The position numbers and the translations under genes are program-made. The notes beneath the pieces were generated by a model that was given only the letters and a program-made list of their open reading frames with translations, did no database searches and was not told where the DNA came from. This document shows, piece after piece, positions 34,995 to 44,942 of a stretch of 64,000 nt of DNA. Numbering within the stretch: the first letter of the stretch is position 1; each line of letters begins with the position of its first letter. The DNA is from Pseudoduganella plicata (GTDB lineage Bacteria; Pseudomonadota; Gammaproteobacteria; Burkholderiales; Burkholderiaceae_D), in assembly GCF_004421005.1 (NCBI RefSeq), contig NZ_CP038026.1, forward strand, positions 1,612,001-1,676,000, read 5' to 3'.

Positions 34995-35969
34995 ATGAAC
35001 GACAATTCGCCACCCTCTCCTTCTCCCAGCTCCGCGCCGGAACCGGCGCCGGTGCGTAACGCCGAATTCAAGGCCGCCCTGCTGCTCTTCCTGATGGTCG
35101 CGCTGATCGCCGGCGCCGCCGTCTACCTGATGTACGCCCGTGGCGCTTTCGAGCCTACGCAGCGCCTCGTGCTGACGGCGGACGACTCCGAAGGCGTCGC
35201 CGTCGGCATGGACGTCACGTTTGCCGGCTTCCCGATCGGGCGCGTGCAGCGCATCGAACTATCCGCCGAAGGCAAGGCGCGCGTGCTGGTGGACGTGCCG
35301 AAGAAGGACGCCCACTGGCTGCGCACCACCAGCATCTTCACGCTGGAAAAAGGCATTGTGGGCGGCGCCAGGCTGCGCGCGTTTACCGGTATCCCGACCG
35401 ACCCGCCGCTGCCCGACGGTGCCGAACGGGGCCTGCTGGTCGGCGACGCCGCGGCCGAGATTCCGCGCCTGCTGGCCGCCGCGCGCGACGTGCTGGCCAA
35501 CGTCAGCGCGCTGACGGCCGAGGAATCCGCGCTGGGCTCGAGCCTGCGCAACGTGCAGGGCGTGACGGAAAAGCTGAACGGTCCGGGCGGCGCGATGGGC
35601 CTGATCGCCGGCGAGGACGCCAAGGCGCGCGAACTGCTGGCCAACGCCAATTCACTGATCGTCAAGGCCGACCGGCTGGTGGGCAACGCCGACAGCCGGG
35701 TGTTCGGCAAGGACGGCGTGGCCACGGATGCGCAGGCGGCTATCGTGCAGCTGAACGGCCTGTTGTCGGACGCGCGCGCCAGCCTGAAAAAAATGGATGC
35801 CGTGCTGGTGGAAGCGCAGGCCGTCGGCAAGAACGCCCGCGTGGCAACAGAAGACCTGGGGGCGCTGCGCGCCGATATCGACGGCAACCTGCGCCGCATC
35901 GAGCAGCTGGTCAATGAGATCAACCGCAAGTGGCCGTTCAAGCGCGAAACGGAGATCAAGCTGCCATGA
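34995..35969 (+). CDS. MlaD/MCE-domain lipid-binding protein
   Basis: 324 residues. A cytoplasmic proline/serine-rich start (about 24 residues) leads to one transmembrane anchor (LLLFLMVALIAGAAVYLMYARG), an MCE domain (LTADDSEGVAVGMDVTFAGFPIGRV and LEKGIVGGARLRA) and a long periplasmic helical tail (LLAAARDVLANVSALT, ADIDGNLRRIEQLVNEIN). MCE proteins form hexameric rings that carry phospholipids across the periplasm. It follows the MlaE-like permease and its stop overlaps the lipoprotein start by four bases. Confidence 0.9.
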   Translation: MNDNSPPSPSPSSAPEPAPVRNAEFKAALLLFLMVALIAGAAVYLMYARGAFEPTQRLVLTADDSEGVAVGMDVTFAGFPIGRVQRIELSAEGKARVLVDVPKKDAHWLRTTSIFTLEKGIVGGARLRAFTGIPTDPPLPDGAERGLLVGDAAAEIPRLLAAARDVLANVSALTAEESALGSSLRNVQGVTEKLNGPGGAMGLIAGEDAKARELLANANSLIVKADRLVGNADSRVFGKDGVATDAQAAIVQLNGLLSDARASLKKMDAVLVEAQAVGKNARVATEDLGALRADIDGNLRRIEQLVNEINRKWPFKRETEIKLP

Positions 35970-36619
35970 AGATTTACGCAATTACCTGCGCCGCCATAGT
36001 GCTGACGGCCTGCGGCGGCACGCCGCCCGCACCGGACTGGAAGATGAACGCGCAAAGCTCGCTGGAGCGCGCCACCAGTGCCTGGATGGCCGGCAAGGAA
36101 GGGATCGAGAAAAACGAATTCGCGCGCGCGCGCGACCAGATCGCGTCGACCGGCAAGATCGACCTCGTCATCCGGGCTGAATTGATCCGCTGCGCGGCAC
36201 GCACGGCGGCGCTGGCGTTCGAGGACTGCGCCGGCTTCGAGGCGCTGCGTACCGACGCGTCGCCGGCCGATATCGCCTACGCCGACTATCTGGCCGGCCG
36301 GGCGAAGCCGGCGGATGCGGCACTGCTGCCCGAGCCGCAGCGCGCCGTGCTGGCGGCCGGCTCGGACGTGGCCGCCGCCGCCGCCGTCAAGGCGATGACG
36401 GACCCGCTGTCGCAGCTCGTCGCGGCCGGGGCGCTGTTCAAGGCCAACCGCGCCACGCCGGAACTGCTGGCACAGGCCGTCGAGACGGCATCGAACCAGG
36501 GCTGGCGCCGCCCGCTGCTGGCGTGGCTGAACGTGCAGGCCCTGCGCGCCGAGCAGGCGGGCGATATGGCAGCCGCCGCAAAGGTGCGGCGCCGCATTGC
36601 GCTGGCCGGCGGCTCCTGA
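35966..36619 (+). CDS. Lipoprotein linked to the MCE transporter
   Basis: 217 residues. Residues 1-16 (MKIYAITCAAIVLTAC) form a lipoprotein signal with a lipobox LTAC, so Cys16 should be lipidated. The mature part is a helical solenoid-like, alanine-rich protein (RAELIRCAARTAALAFEDCAGFEAL). The start ATGA overlaps the stop of the MCE gene. The sequence does not look like an ABC-type auxiliary lipoprotein (Pqi/Mla-C), so its function in the operon is not known. A gene-end hairpin follows. Confidence 0.75.
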   Translation: MKIYAITCAAIVLTACGGTPPAPDWKMNAQSSLERATSAWMAGKEGIEKNEFARARDQIASTGKIDLVIRAELIRCAARTAALAFEDCAGFEALRTDASPADIAYADYLAGRAKPADAALLPEPQRAVLAAGSDVAAAAAVKAMTDPLSQLVAAGALFKANRATPELLAQAVETASNQGWRRPLLAWLNVQALRAEQAGDMAAAAKVRRRIALAGGS

Positions 36620-36638
36620 AGTGATGTGAAGAAGCATT

Positions 36639-36677
36639 GGGGCAGGGATCTCTCAGGGCTGCAGGCGCCCTGTCCCC
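36639..36677. repeat. Gene-end GC hairpin (ggggcagg family)
   Basis: GGGGCAGGG (from 36638) is complementary, with one bulge, to CCCTGTCCCC (36668-36677). The inner AGGGC pairs with GCCCT. It is preceded by GAAGCATT, as in the copy after dapD. It sits between convergent genes. Confidence 0.55.
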
Positions 36678-36695
36678 GACGTTTTGCCCAGCCGC

Positions 36696-37940
<1,245 letters not shown>

Positions 37941-38030
37941 GGCAGTCGATTCGAGGTTGAAGCCCGCAGTATAAATCACCCGGCGCATTGGCCAGCTGGG
38001 AGCCCGCAGGGGCGCCGAGCGCACACGCGG

Positions 38031-38411
38031 GAATTCGATCCCAATTGGTGGGAAACCATCCAGTGGCCGATGTTCCAGACGGGCGGCGTGGGACCGATGG
38101 TCGGCCAGCTGGGTTTCTTCCACCGCATCGCCGGCAAGGAGTACGAAGACAAGCGCCCCTTGAACCGCTACGTGAACGAGACGAAGCGCCTGCCGGGCGT
38201 GCCGGAAAGCCGGCTGGCGGGCCGCGAATGGATCATGGGCGACGAGTGCACGGTTGCCGATATCGCGACAATGCCGCGGGTGCGCAACCTCGTCGGCTTC
38301 TACGAGGCCGCGGACCTGGCCGGCTTCGATGCCTGCCCGAACGTGGCGCACGTGCTGGCGTCCTTCGTCGAGCGCCCCGCCGTCATCAAGGGCCTGGCGA
38401 CGCCGTCGTAA
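38031..38411 (+). pseudogene. 5'-truncated glutathione S-transferase (YghU/Ure2p-like)
   Basis: Encodes only the C-terminal helical domain of a GST: NWWETIQWPMFQTGG, GFFHRIAGKEYEDKRPLNRYV, ESRLAGREWIMGDECTVADIATMPRVRNLVGFYEA and the tail through VERPAVIKGLA. The thioredoxin-like N-terminal half with the glutathione site is missing; the homologous part begins about 90 bases after the rhlE start codon on the other strand. No start codon or ribosome site fits. It is a decayed gene left beside rhlE. Its stop adjoins the stop of the convergent VOC gene. Confidence 0.75.
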
Positions 38412-38798
38412 CTACATGCCCACGTCGCCGTACGGGCCGGCGATGACGACGACATAGCCCTCCGGATCGCGCAGCCAGATCTCCCGGTGCTGCGCGTTGC
38501 GGTTCTCGTGCGGCTCTTCCAGCACGGTGGCTTTCGCGCTGGCGATGCGGTCCACGGCATCGTCGAAATCGTCGGTCCAGAACCACAGCAGCGCGCCGTT
38601 GCCGATGGCGACGTCGGGCTTGCCGATATGGGGATGGTGATGGGCGTCCCAGCGGTGCAGCTGCAGGATCATGTGACCCTCGAACATCAGCTGGTCGTAA
38701 TCGGGACCGCCATGGCCGCTCTTGCAGCCAAGGACGTTCTGGTACCAGCGGCTCGATGCTTCGACGTCGCTGACGGCGATCAGGGGTTGCGCTTGCAT
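38412..38798 (-). CDS. VOC-family protein (glyoxalase/bleomycin-resistance fold)
   Basis: 128 residues with two beta-alpha-beta-beta-beta units (PLIAVSDVEASSRWYQNVLGCK; FDDAVDRIASAKATVLEEPHENRNAQHREIWLRDPEGYVVVIAG). The histidine-rich stretch RWDAHHHPHIG may line the metal site. VOC members include dioxygenases, isomerases and resistance proteins. It stands alone, convergent with the GST remnant. The function cannot be narrowed further. Confidence 0.85.
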   Translation of the reverse strand: MQAQPLIAVSDVEASSRWYQNVLGCKSGHGGPDYDQLMFEGHMILQLHRWDAHHHPHIGKPDVAIGNGALLWFWTDDFDDAVDRIASAKATVLEEPHENRNAQHREIWLRDPEGYVVVIAGPYGDVGM

Positions 38799-38849
38799 GA
38801 TGCACTTCTCCGGTGTCTGTCATGGTTCTCCAGCATAGCACCGGAGCGC

Positions 38850-39077
38850 TCAGCCGCGGCGCAGCGGAAGCCACTGCGCGATGGCCCACAACGTTTCCGG
38901 CACGATGGACATCCATAGGATCGGGATCTTGGACATGGACAGCGTCCACGCCATCCACACCGGGAACAGGATGCGCCCGGCGCCATCGAAGCGGCCGAAA
39001 CGAATCTGCGGATCGGCGATGCGCAGCACCGACCATATCGCCCAGCGGCTGGGCAGCGCGCAGACTGACGGACCTGC
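38850..39077 (-). pseudogene. C-terminal remnant of a membrane-associated protein
   Basis: The minus-strand frame encodes about 75 residues, with natural-looking segments RWAIWSVLRIADPQIRFGRF, RILFPVWMAWTLSMSKIPIL and VPETLWAIAQWLPLRRG, ending at a TGA (38850-38852). There are hydrophobic helices and no start: an in-frame stop bounds it upstream at 39078-39080. The composition looks like a real protein and not a shadow. It lies in a stretch of decayed genes beside the GST remnant. A short intact protein starting at an internal GTG is possible but less likely. Confidence 0.4.
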
Positions 39078-39115
39078 TCACCGAGTGCCCGCTGGCGCCG
39101 GCGTAGCGGTCCGGG

Positions 39116-39751
39116 TCAGCGTGCCCAGATGAGTCGCAGTCCCAGCCCGATAAAAACGACACCGGCGACCCGGTCCAGCACCAGTCCCGCGCCCGGATGG
39201 CGGCCCAGCCACTGCCCGACGGCACCGGAAAAATAGCCGAGCAGTCCAAACAGCACGGCCGCCTGCAAGGTGAACAGTACACCCAGCTGCGCCAGCTGCA
39301 GTGCCGCATGACCGTTGGCCGCGACGACGAACTGCGGCAGGAACGACAGGAAGAACAGGATGACTTTCGGGTTGACCGCGTTGGCGAAGCAGCCTTTCAC
39401 GAACAGCCGTACCAGCGATTCGTCGGCTTCGCCCGCATCGCCGGCATCGTCCACACGCACGGCGCCGGCACTGCGCAGGGCATTGAAGCCGAGCCAGACG
39501 AGATACAGGCCGCCTCCAACCTTCAGCACCGTCAGCGCGACGGGCGACGCGGCCACCAGCGCGCCGACGCCGGCGACGGCCAGCAGCGTGTGACTGAGGC
39601 AGCCGAACGCGCAGCCCAGGCCGAACGCGATGCCCTGGCGGCGTCCGCGCGACATCCCCATGCCGAGCACCATCAGGTTGTCCGGCCCTGGCGAGGCGGT
39701 GATCAGCAGGGCGGCCAGCAGGAAGCCGGTAAACTGGGCGAGTGTGAGCAT
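39116..39751 (-). CDS. LysE-family amino-acid/metabolite exporter
   Basis: 211-residue inner-membrane exporter with six predicted helices. The N-terminal FTGFLLAALLITASPGPDNLMVLGMGMSRGRRQGIAFGLGCAFG holds the LysE/RhtB PGP motif, and VAASPVALTVLKVGGGLYLVWLGF is typical of the family. It exports an amino acid or homoserine lactone-like compound. The start at 39751 gives MLTLAQFTGF. It is a single gene divergent from the Mut7-C gene. Confidence 0.9.
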   Translation of the reverse strand: MLTLAQFTGFLLAALLITASPGPDNLMVLGMGMSRGRRQGIAFGLGCAFGCLSHTLLAVAGVGALVAASPVALTVLKVGGGLYLVWLGFNALRSAGAVRVDDAGDAGEADESLVRLFVKGCFANAVNPKVILFFLSFLPQFVVAANGHAALQLAQLGVLFTLQAAVLFGLLGYFSGAVGQWLGRHPGAGLVLDRVAGVVFIGLGLRLIWAR

Positions 39752-39825
39752 GGGGCGCGGCAGGTAGAAAGGAACCGGAGTATAGCCGCATCGCTGTCTG
39801 TCCCGTGCGATGGCATACTGCGGCC

Positions 39826-40542
39826 ATGGTCACCGCCACCTTCCTTTTCGACGAGGCACTCAACCCTTTCCTGCCGCGCGAGCACCGCGGCCTGGCGTTC
39901 GCCGTGCCCTGTGCCCGCGCCGCCACCGTCAAGCACATGGTCGAGGCGCTGGGCGTGCCGCACACGGAGGTTGGCGACATCGCCGTCAATGGCGCACCGG
40001 CATCGCTGGAGCTGTTGCTGGAGGATGGGGACAGCGTGGTCGTGCCGGCAGTGGCGCCGGTCGTGCTGCCGCGCGCCGAAGCCCGCTTCATCGCCGACGC
40101 CCACCTGGGCGGCCTGGCACGGCTGCTGCGCATGGCCGGTTTCGATACGCTGTACGACAACGAGATCGACGACGCCGAAGTCGAGGCAAATGCCCGGGAG
40201 GCGGGGCGCATCGCCCTGACGCGCGACCGCGAACTGCTGAAACGGCGCGGCGTGCTGCGCGGCGCCTATGTCCACGCGCTGAAACCGGCACAGCAACTGC
40301 GCGAAGTGTTTGCCCGCTACGGCCTTGCCGCCGCCATGCGGCCGTTTTCGCTGTGCCTGGCCTGCAACGTGCCGTTGCGGAAGGTGCCGAAGGCGCAGGT
40401 CGAGGAGGAGTTGCCGCCGTCGGTGCGCGCCACGCAGACCGACTTCCTCACGTGCGACCGCTGCGGCGGCGTGTTCTGGCAGGGATCGCACTGGCGGCGC
40501 ATGCGCGCATTGCTGGACGAGCTGGACGGTCGTCAGTCCTAG
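39826..40542 (+). CDS. Mut7-C family RNase with N-terminal ubiquitin-like domain
   Basis: 238 residues. Residues 1-85 form a ubiquitin/MoaD-like beta-grasp domain (TATFLFDEALNPFLP, ending VVVPAVAPVVL). Then comes a Mut7-C PIN-type nuclease domain: RFIADAHLGGLARLLRMAGFDTLY with an acidic residue, ALTRDRELLKRRGVLRGAYVH with the RD pair, and a C-terminal zinc ribbon with two CxxC pairs (CLAC..., CDRC). The combination (beta-grasp + PIN + zinc ribbon) is a known architecture whose physiological role is not established. It is a single gene. Confidence 0.85.
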   Translation: MVTATFLFDEALNPFLPREHRGLAFAVPCARAATVKHMVEALGVPHTEVGDIAVNGAPASLELLLEDGDSVVVPAVAPVVLPRAEARFIADAHLGGLARLLRMAGFDTLYDNEIDDAEVEANAREAGRIALTRDRELLKRRGVLRGAYVHALKPAQQLREVFARYGLAAAMRPFSLCLACNVPLRKVPKAQVEEELPPSVRATQTDFLTCDRCGGVFWQGSHWRRMRALLDELDGRQS

Positions 40543-40693
40543 CGCTGACTTCCCCGCACGCCTACGCCGCAGGGTGACGTTTTTACCCATCGGATGCCCA
40601 GGAAAATCGCCCCGGTTTGACGCATGATGCGTTAATGCAAGAAAATTCACGATAAAATTGCCAGATTGCATTGCTTTTTTGTGAGGATTTCCT

Positions 40694-41554
40694 GTGCTGG
40701 TGATAGCGGGTTTTATCGTGGTACTGGCTTCCGTGCTGGGCGGCTTCGCGCTGCAGGGCGGCCATCTGGCGGCCCTGTTCCAGCCGACGGAACTCCTGAT
40801 CATCGTCGGCGCGGCGCTGGGTGCGTTCTTCGTGGCGAACGATGCCCGCGCGATCCGCGCCACGGTCGCCGCGCTGCCGACGCTGTTCCAGTCCTCGCGC
40901 TACACCAAGGCGATGTACCTGGACCTGATGTCGCTGCTGTTCGAATTGCTGACGAAAGTGCGCAAGGAAGGCATGATGGCGGCGGAAGCCGACGTCGACG
41001 CACCCCATGACAGCCCGCTGTTCACGCGCTACCCCGCCATCGTCGCCGAAGGCCGGATCCTGGAGTTCATCACGGACTATCTGCGCCTGATGATCTCGGG
41101 GAACATGGATGCGTTCCAGATCGAGAACCTGATGGACAACGAAATCGAGACGTACCACGAGGACGGCGAGGCGCCCGTCCACTCGATCCAGCAGCTGGCC
41201 GAAGCGATGCCCGCCTTCGGCATCGTGGCCGCCGTCATCGGCGTCGTGCATACCATGGCATCGGTCGGCCTGCCGCCTTCCGAGCTGGGTATCCTGATCG
41301 CCGGCGCGCTGGTCGGCACGTTCGTCGGCATCCTGCTGTCGTACGGCTTTGTCGGTCCCGTGGCGGCCCTGCTGCGCCGCAGGCACGCGGAAAGCGCGAA
41401 GATGGTCCAGTGCGTCAAGGTGACGCTGCTGGCCAGCCTGAACGGTTACGCGCCCGCGCTGGCCGTCGAATTCGGCCGCAAGGTCATCTCGCACATGGAG
41501 CGGCCGACGTTCCTGGAGCTGGACCGGCAGGTGCGCACGGTGCGGGTCAAGTAA
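40694..41554 (+). CDS. motA: Flagellar stator protein MotA
   Basis: 286-residue inner-membrane stator subunit that forms the proton channel with MotB. TM1 is VLVIAGFIVVLASVLGGFALQG, TM2 AALFQPTELLIIVGAALGAFFVAN, TM3 FGIVAAVIGVVHTMASVG (preceded by the conserved proline of QLAEAMPAFG) and TM4 ILIAGALVGTFVGILLSYGFVGPVAALL. The cytoplasmic loop has the rotor-contact region LFTRYPAIVAEGRI. The start is a GTG at 40694 behind TGAGGA. There is no motB gene; dapC follows. A second stator set or a distant motB is likely. Confidence 0.93.
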   Translation: MLVIAGFIVVLASVLGGFALQGGHLAALFQPTELLIIVGAALGAFFVANDARAIRATVAALPTLFQSSRYTKAMYLDLMSLLFELLTKVRKEGMMAAEADVDAPHDSPLFTRYPAIVAEGRILEFITDYLRLMISGNMDAFQIENLMDNEIETYHEDGEAPVHSIQQLAEAMPAFGIVAAVIGVVHTMASVGLPPSELGILIAGALVGTFVGILLSYGFVGPVAALLRRRHAESAKMVQCVKVTLLASLNGYAPALAVEFGRKVISHMERPTFLELDRQVRTVRVK

Positions 41555-41662
41555 AACACGGGCTCGTAAAATGCGGCTTCGGGCATCATGCGAGCCGCCC
41601 ATCCCCTGCCCTGAGCCACGCTATAATTGACGGCCCGACAACCGTGCCACCGCCGAACGACC

Positions 41663-42880
41663 GTGAATCCACTTCTCGACAAGCTGCAACCGTACCCGTT
41701 TGAAAAACTGCGCCAGCTCTTCGCCGGCGTGACGCCCAATCCTGCCCTGCGCCCCATCAGCCTGGGCATCGGCGAGCCGAAACACCCGACGCCGCCGTTC
41801 ATCCGCCAGGCGCTGGCCGACAATCTGGGCGGTCTTGCCAGCTATCCGAGCACGACGGGTTCCGAAGCGCTGCGCGGCACGATCGCGGCATGGCTGGAAC
41901 GCCGCTATGGCCTGCCCGCGCTGGATCCGGCCACGCAGGTGCTGCCCGTGAACGGCTCGCGCGAGGCGCTGTTCGCGTTTGCCCAGGCGGTGATCGATCC
42001 GGGCGTGGCGCACACGCCGCTGGTAATGTGCCCTAACCCGTTCTACCAGATCTACGAAGGCGCGGCCTACCTGGCCGGCGCCGAGCCCTACTTCGTCAAT
42101 TCCGATCCGGCCCGCAATTTCGCGCCCGACTACGACACCGTGCCGGACGAGGTGTGGCAACGCGTGCAGCTGCTCTACATCTGCACGCCAGGCAACCCGA
42201 CCGGCGCCGTACTGTCGCTGACGGACTGGGAGCACCTGTTCGCACTGTCCGAGCGCTACGACTTCATCATCGCCTCAGACGAGTGCTACTCCGAGATCTA
42301 CCACGGCGACGAGGCGCCGCTGGGCGCCCTGCAGGCGGCGCACACGCTGGGCCTGTCGACGGTCGAGCGGCCGTATGCGCGCCTGGTGGTGTTTTCCAGC
42401 CTGTCCAAGCGCTCCAACGTGCCGGGCATGCGCTCCGGCTTCGTCGCCGGCGACGCTGAAGTGCTGAAGAAATTCCTGTTGTACCGGACCTACCACGGCG
42501 GCGCCATGAGCCCTGCCGTGCAGGCGGCATCGATCGCCGCGTGGAACGACGAGTCCCACGTGTTCGAGAACCGCACGCAGTACCGCGCCAAGTTCACCGT
42601 CATTACGCCGCTGCTGCAGACGGTGCTCGACGTGGCGCTGCCGGACGCCGGCTTCTACCTGTGGGCCGACGTGAGCCGCACCGGGCTGACGGACGAGGAA
42701 TTCGCCCGCCGCCTGTACGCCGAATATAATGTCACGGTCCTGCCGGGCAGCTACCTGGCGCGCGACGCCCACGGCAGCAACCCTGGCCGCAACCGCATCC
42801 GCATGGCGCTCGTGGCCGAAACGGCCGAAGGCCTGGAAGCCGCGCAGCGCATTGTCCAATTCTGCAACACCCTGACCTAA
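41663..42880 (+). CDS. dapC: Succinyldiaminopimelate transaminase
   Basis: 405-residue PLP aminotransferase of the lysine/diaminopimelate pathway, converting N-succinyl-2-amino-6-oxopimelate to N-succinyl-LL-DAP. Motifs: [55 protein letters not shown], Schiff-base lysine in [19 protein letters not shown]. The start is GTG at 41663 (residues [17 protein letters not shown]). It is followed after 13 bases by dapD, then by pilU and, beyond an inserted block, dapE, so the three DAP genes are clustered. Confidence 0.93.
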   Translation: MNPLLDKLQPYPFEKLRQLFAGVTPNPALRPISLGIGEPKHPTPPFIRQALADNLGGLASYPSTTGSEALRGTIAAWLERRYGLPALDPATQVLPVNGSREALFAFAQAVIDPGVAHTPLVMCPNPFYQIYEGAAYLAGAEPYFVNSDPARNFAPDYDTVPDEVWQRVQLLYICTPGNPTGAVLSLTDWEHLFALSERYDFIIASDECYSEIYHGDEAPLGALQAAHTLGLSTVERPYARLVVFSSLSKRSNVPGMRSGFVAGDAEVLKKFLLYRTYHGGAMSPAVQAASIAAWNDESHVFENRTQYRAKFTVITPLLQTVLDVALPDAGFYLWADVSRTGLTDEEFARRLYAEYNVTVLPGSYLARDAHGSNPGRNRIRMALVAETAEGLEAAQRIVQFCNTLT

Positions 42881-42893
42881 GCAAAGCACAATC

Positions 42894-43721
42894 ATGACTC
42901 AACAACTGCAGCAAATCATCGAACAGGCATGGGACAACCGCGCCGAGATCAATCCATCGAACGGCAGCGCCGAACTGCGCGACGCCGTCTCGCACGTGCT
43001 GGCTGGCCTGGACAACGGCAGCCTGCGCGTGGCGCAGAAGGACACCGGCACGTGGGTCGTCAACCAGTGGATCAAGAAGGCCGTGCTGCTGTCGTTCCGC
43101 CTGGAGAACAACGTCGTGCTGCCGTCCGACGGCACCATGCAGTTCTACGACAAGGTGCCGACCAAGTTCGCCGACTACACCCCCGAAGATTTCGCCAAGG
43201 GCGGCTTCCGCGTGGTGCCGCCGGCGGTCGCCCGCCGCGGCTCGTTCATCGGCAAGAACGTCGTGCTGATGCCGTCGTACGTCAACATCGGCGCCTACGT
43301 CGATGAAGGCGCGATGGTCGACACGTGGGCCACGGTCGGTTCGTGCGCGCAGATCGGCAAGAACGTCCACCTGTCCGGCGGCGTGGGCATCGGCGGCGTG
43401 CTGGAGCCGATGCAGGCCAACCCGACGATCATCGAGGACAACTGCTTCATCGGTGCCCGCTCCGAGATCGTCGAAGGCGTCATCGTCGAAGAGAACTCCG
43501 TCATCTCGATGGGCGTCTACATCGGCCAGTCGACCAAGATCTATGACCGCAGCACCGGCGAAGTGACGTACGGCCGCGTGCCGTCCGGCTCCGTCGTCGT
43601 CTCCGGTTCGCTGCCGTCGGACGACGGCAAGTACAGCCTGTATTGCGCCGTCATCGTCAAGCGCGTCGACGCACAGACCCGCGCCAAGACCGGCATCAAC
43701 GAACTGCTGCGCGGCGTATAA
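42894..43721 (+). CDS. dapD: Tetrahydrodipicolinate N-succinyltransferase
   Basis: 275-residue trimeric left-handed beta-helix acyltransferase that succinylates tetrahydrodipicolinate. The hexapeptide-repeat region runs through [52 protein letters not shown] and [18 protein letters not shown]. It follows dapC directly (13-base gap) and has a full-length, undisturbed frame. A T-tailed hairpin follows the stop. Confidence 0.97.
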   Translation: MTQQLQQIIEQAWDNRAEINPSNGSAELRDAVSHVLAGLDNGSLRVAQKDTGTWVVNQWIKKAVLLSFRLENNVVLPSDGTMQFYDKVPTKFADYTPEDFAKGGFRVVPPAVARRGSFIGKNVVLMPSYVNIGAYVDEGAMVDTWATVGSCAQIGKNVHLSGGVGIGGVLEPMQANPTIIEDNCFIGARSEIVEGVIVEENSVISMGVYIGQSTKIYDRSTGEVTYGRVPSGSVVVSGSLPSDDGKYSLYCAVIVKRVDAQTRAKTGINELLRGV

Positions 43722-43740
43722 CACACCGCCCGAAGCATTG

Positions 43741-43773
43741 GGGGCAGGCCGCGCGGCCTGTCCCCGGTTTTTA
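43741..43773 (+). terminator. Hairpin terminator after dapD (ggggcagg family)
   Basis: GGGGCAGGCC (43741-43750) pairs with GGCCTGTCCCC (43755-43765) and is followed by GGTTTTTA. It is preceded by GAAGCATTG, shared with the copy at 36.6 kb. It separates the dap genes from pilU. Confidence 0.7.
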
Positions 43774-43793
43774 CCTTGGACGGAGTCAGCCCC

Positions 43794-44942
43794 ATGATCG
43801 ACCGCCTGTTCCACCTGATGAAGGAAAAGAACGCGTCGGACATGTTCTTCGCGGCCAATTCCCCCGTCCATATCAAGATCAACGGCAACCTGATCCCCAT
43901 CAACGGGCAGAAGCTGGAGCCGGAGAACATCGCCGCGCTGCTGGCCGACGTGTGCTCGCCCGGGCAGATGGCGGAACTGGAACGCACGAATGAGCTGAAC
44001 ATGGGCATCTCCGTGCCCAACCTGGGGCGCTTCCGCCTGTCCGCGTTCCGCCAGCGCGGCAGCATCTCGGCCGTGTTCCGCTTTGTGCCCGCCAATATCC
44101 CCGTGCTGGGCGACCTGGGTTTGCCGCCGGTGCTGGCGGAACTGATCATGGAAAAGCGCGGCCTGCTGCTGCTGGTGGGTGCCACGGGCTCCGGCAAGTC
44201 GACGACCATCGCGTCCATGCTGGATCACCGCAACGAGCTGCGCTCCGGTCATATCCTGACGCTGGAAGACCCGATCGAGTACCTGTTCAGGAACCGCAAA
44301 TCGATCGTCAACCAGCGCGAGATCGGCAGCGACGCCGTCGATTTTGCTACCGCCCTGCGCAACTCGCTGCGCCAGGCGCCCGACTGCATCTTGATCAGCG
44401 AGATCCGCGACCGCGAGACGATGGCCGCCGCGCTGGCCTACGCCCAGTCCGGCCACCTCGTGCTGGCGACCCTGCACGCCAACAACAGCTATAACGCGCT
44501 CAATCGCATCATCAGCTTCTACCCCATCGAGAACCGCCCGGCCCTGCTGCAGGACCTGGCCTCCACGGTCAAGGCGATCGTCTCGCAGCGGCTGATCCGC
44601 TCCAGCGGCGGCGGCACGCGCACGCCCGCGGTCGAAGTGATGGTCAACACCCGCCACATCTCGGACCTGATCGAAAAAGGCGAGATCGGCCAGATCAGGG
44701 AAGCGCTGGAAACCAGCCTGTCGCCCGGCTCGCAATCGTTCGAGCAGGCGCTGTACCGGCTGGTGCAGGAAGGCCGGATCACGCAGGAAGAGGCGTTGGC
44801 CAACGCGGATTCCGCCACCAACCTGCTGTGGCTACTGAACAATGGGCCGGACAGCCGGCAAGGCGGCCAGCCATCCACCGAGGCGGAGCAGAAGGCGGCA
44901 CCGCCCGCGGCGTCGTTTACGCAATTTACGCTGAACGGGTAA
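43794..44942 (+). CDS. pilU: Type IV pilus retraction ATPase PilU
   Basis: 382-residue hexameric ATPase of the PilT/PilU group for twitching motility. Motifs: the N-terminal NASDMFFAANSPVHIKING, Walker A VGATGSGKSTTIASML, the Asp box LTLEDPIEYLF, Walker B-like QAPDCILISEIRDRETM, and the His box HLVLATLHANNSYNALNR. The C-terminal tail RQGGQPSTEAEQKAAPPAA is PilU-like and non-conserved. From 44616 to the stop the sequence is repeated, with mainly third-position differences, at 46291-46623. Its last 17 bases overlap a convergent PEP-CTERM gene. Confidence 0.93.
   Translation: MIDRLFHLMKEKNASDMFFAANSPVHIKINGNLIPINGQKLEPENIAALLADVCSPGQMAELERTNELNMGISVPNLGRFRLSAFRQRGSISAVFRFVPANIPVLGDLGLPPVLAELIMEKRGLLLLVGATGSGKSTTIASMLDHRNELRSGHILTLEDPIEYLFRNRKSIVNQREIGSDAVDFATALRNSLRQAPDCILISEIRDRETMAAALAYAQSGHLVLATLHANNSYNALNRIISFYPIENRPALLQDLASTVKAIVSQRLIRSSGGGTRTPAVEVMVNTRHISDLIEKGEIGQIREALETSLSPGSQSFEQALYRLVQEGRITQEEALANADSATNLLWLLNNGPDSRQGGQPSTEAEQKAAPPAASFTQFTLNG
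44616..44942. repeat. pilU: Direct repeat A: 3' end of pilU
   Basis: About 327 bases encoding the last 108 residues of PilU from ACGCGCACGCCCGCGGTCGA onwards. It is matched at 46291-46623 in direct orientation. Differences are mostly synonymous, so the copies are old or come from a related strain. The two copies flank the HAF PEP-CTERM gene. Confidence 0.9.

Noticed and set aside
40600..40693. A flagellar sigma-28 promoter before motA
   Set aside because: A TTGACG and AT-rich tract are visible, but no convincing TAAA-N15-GCCGATAA match was found.
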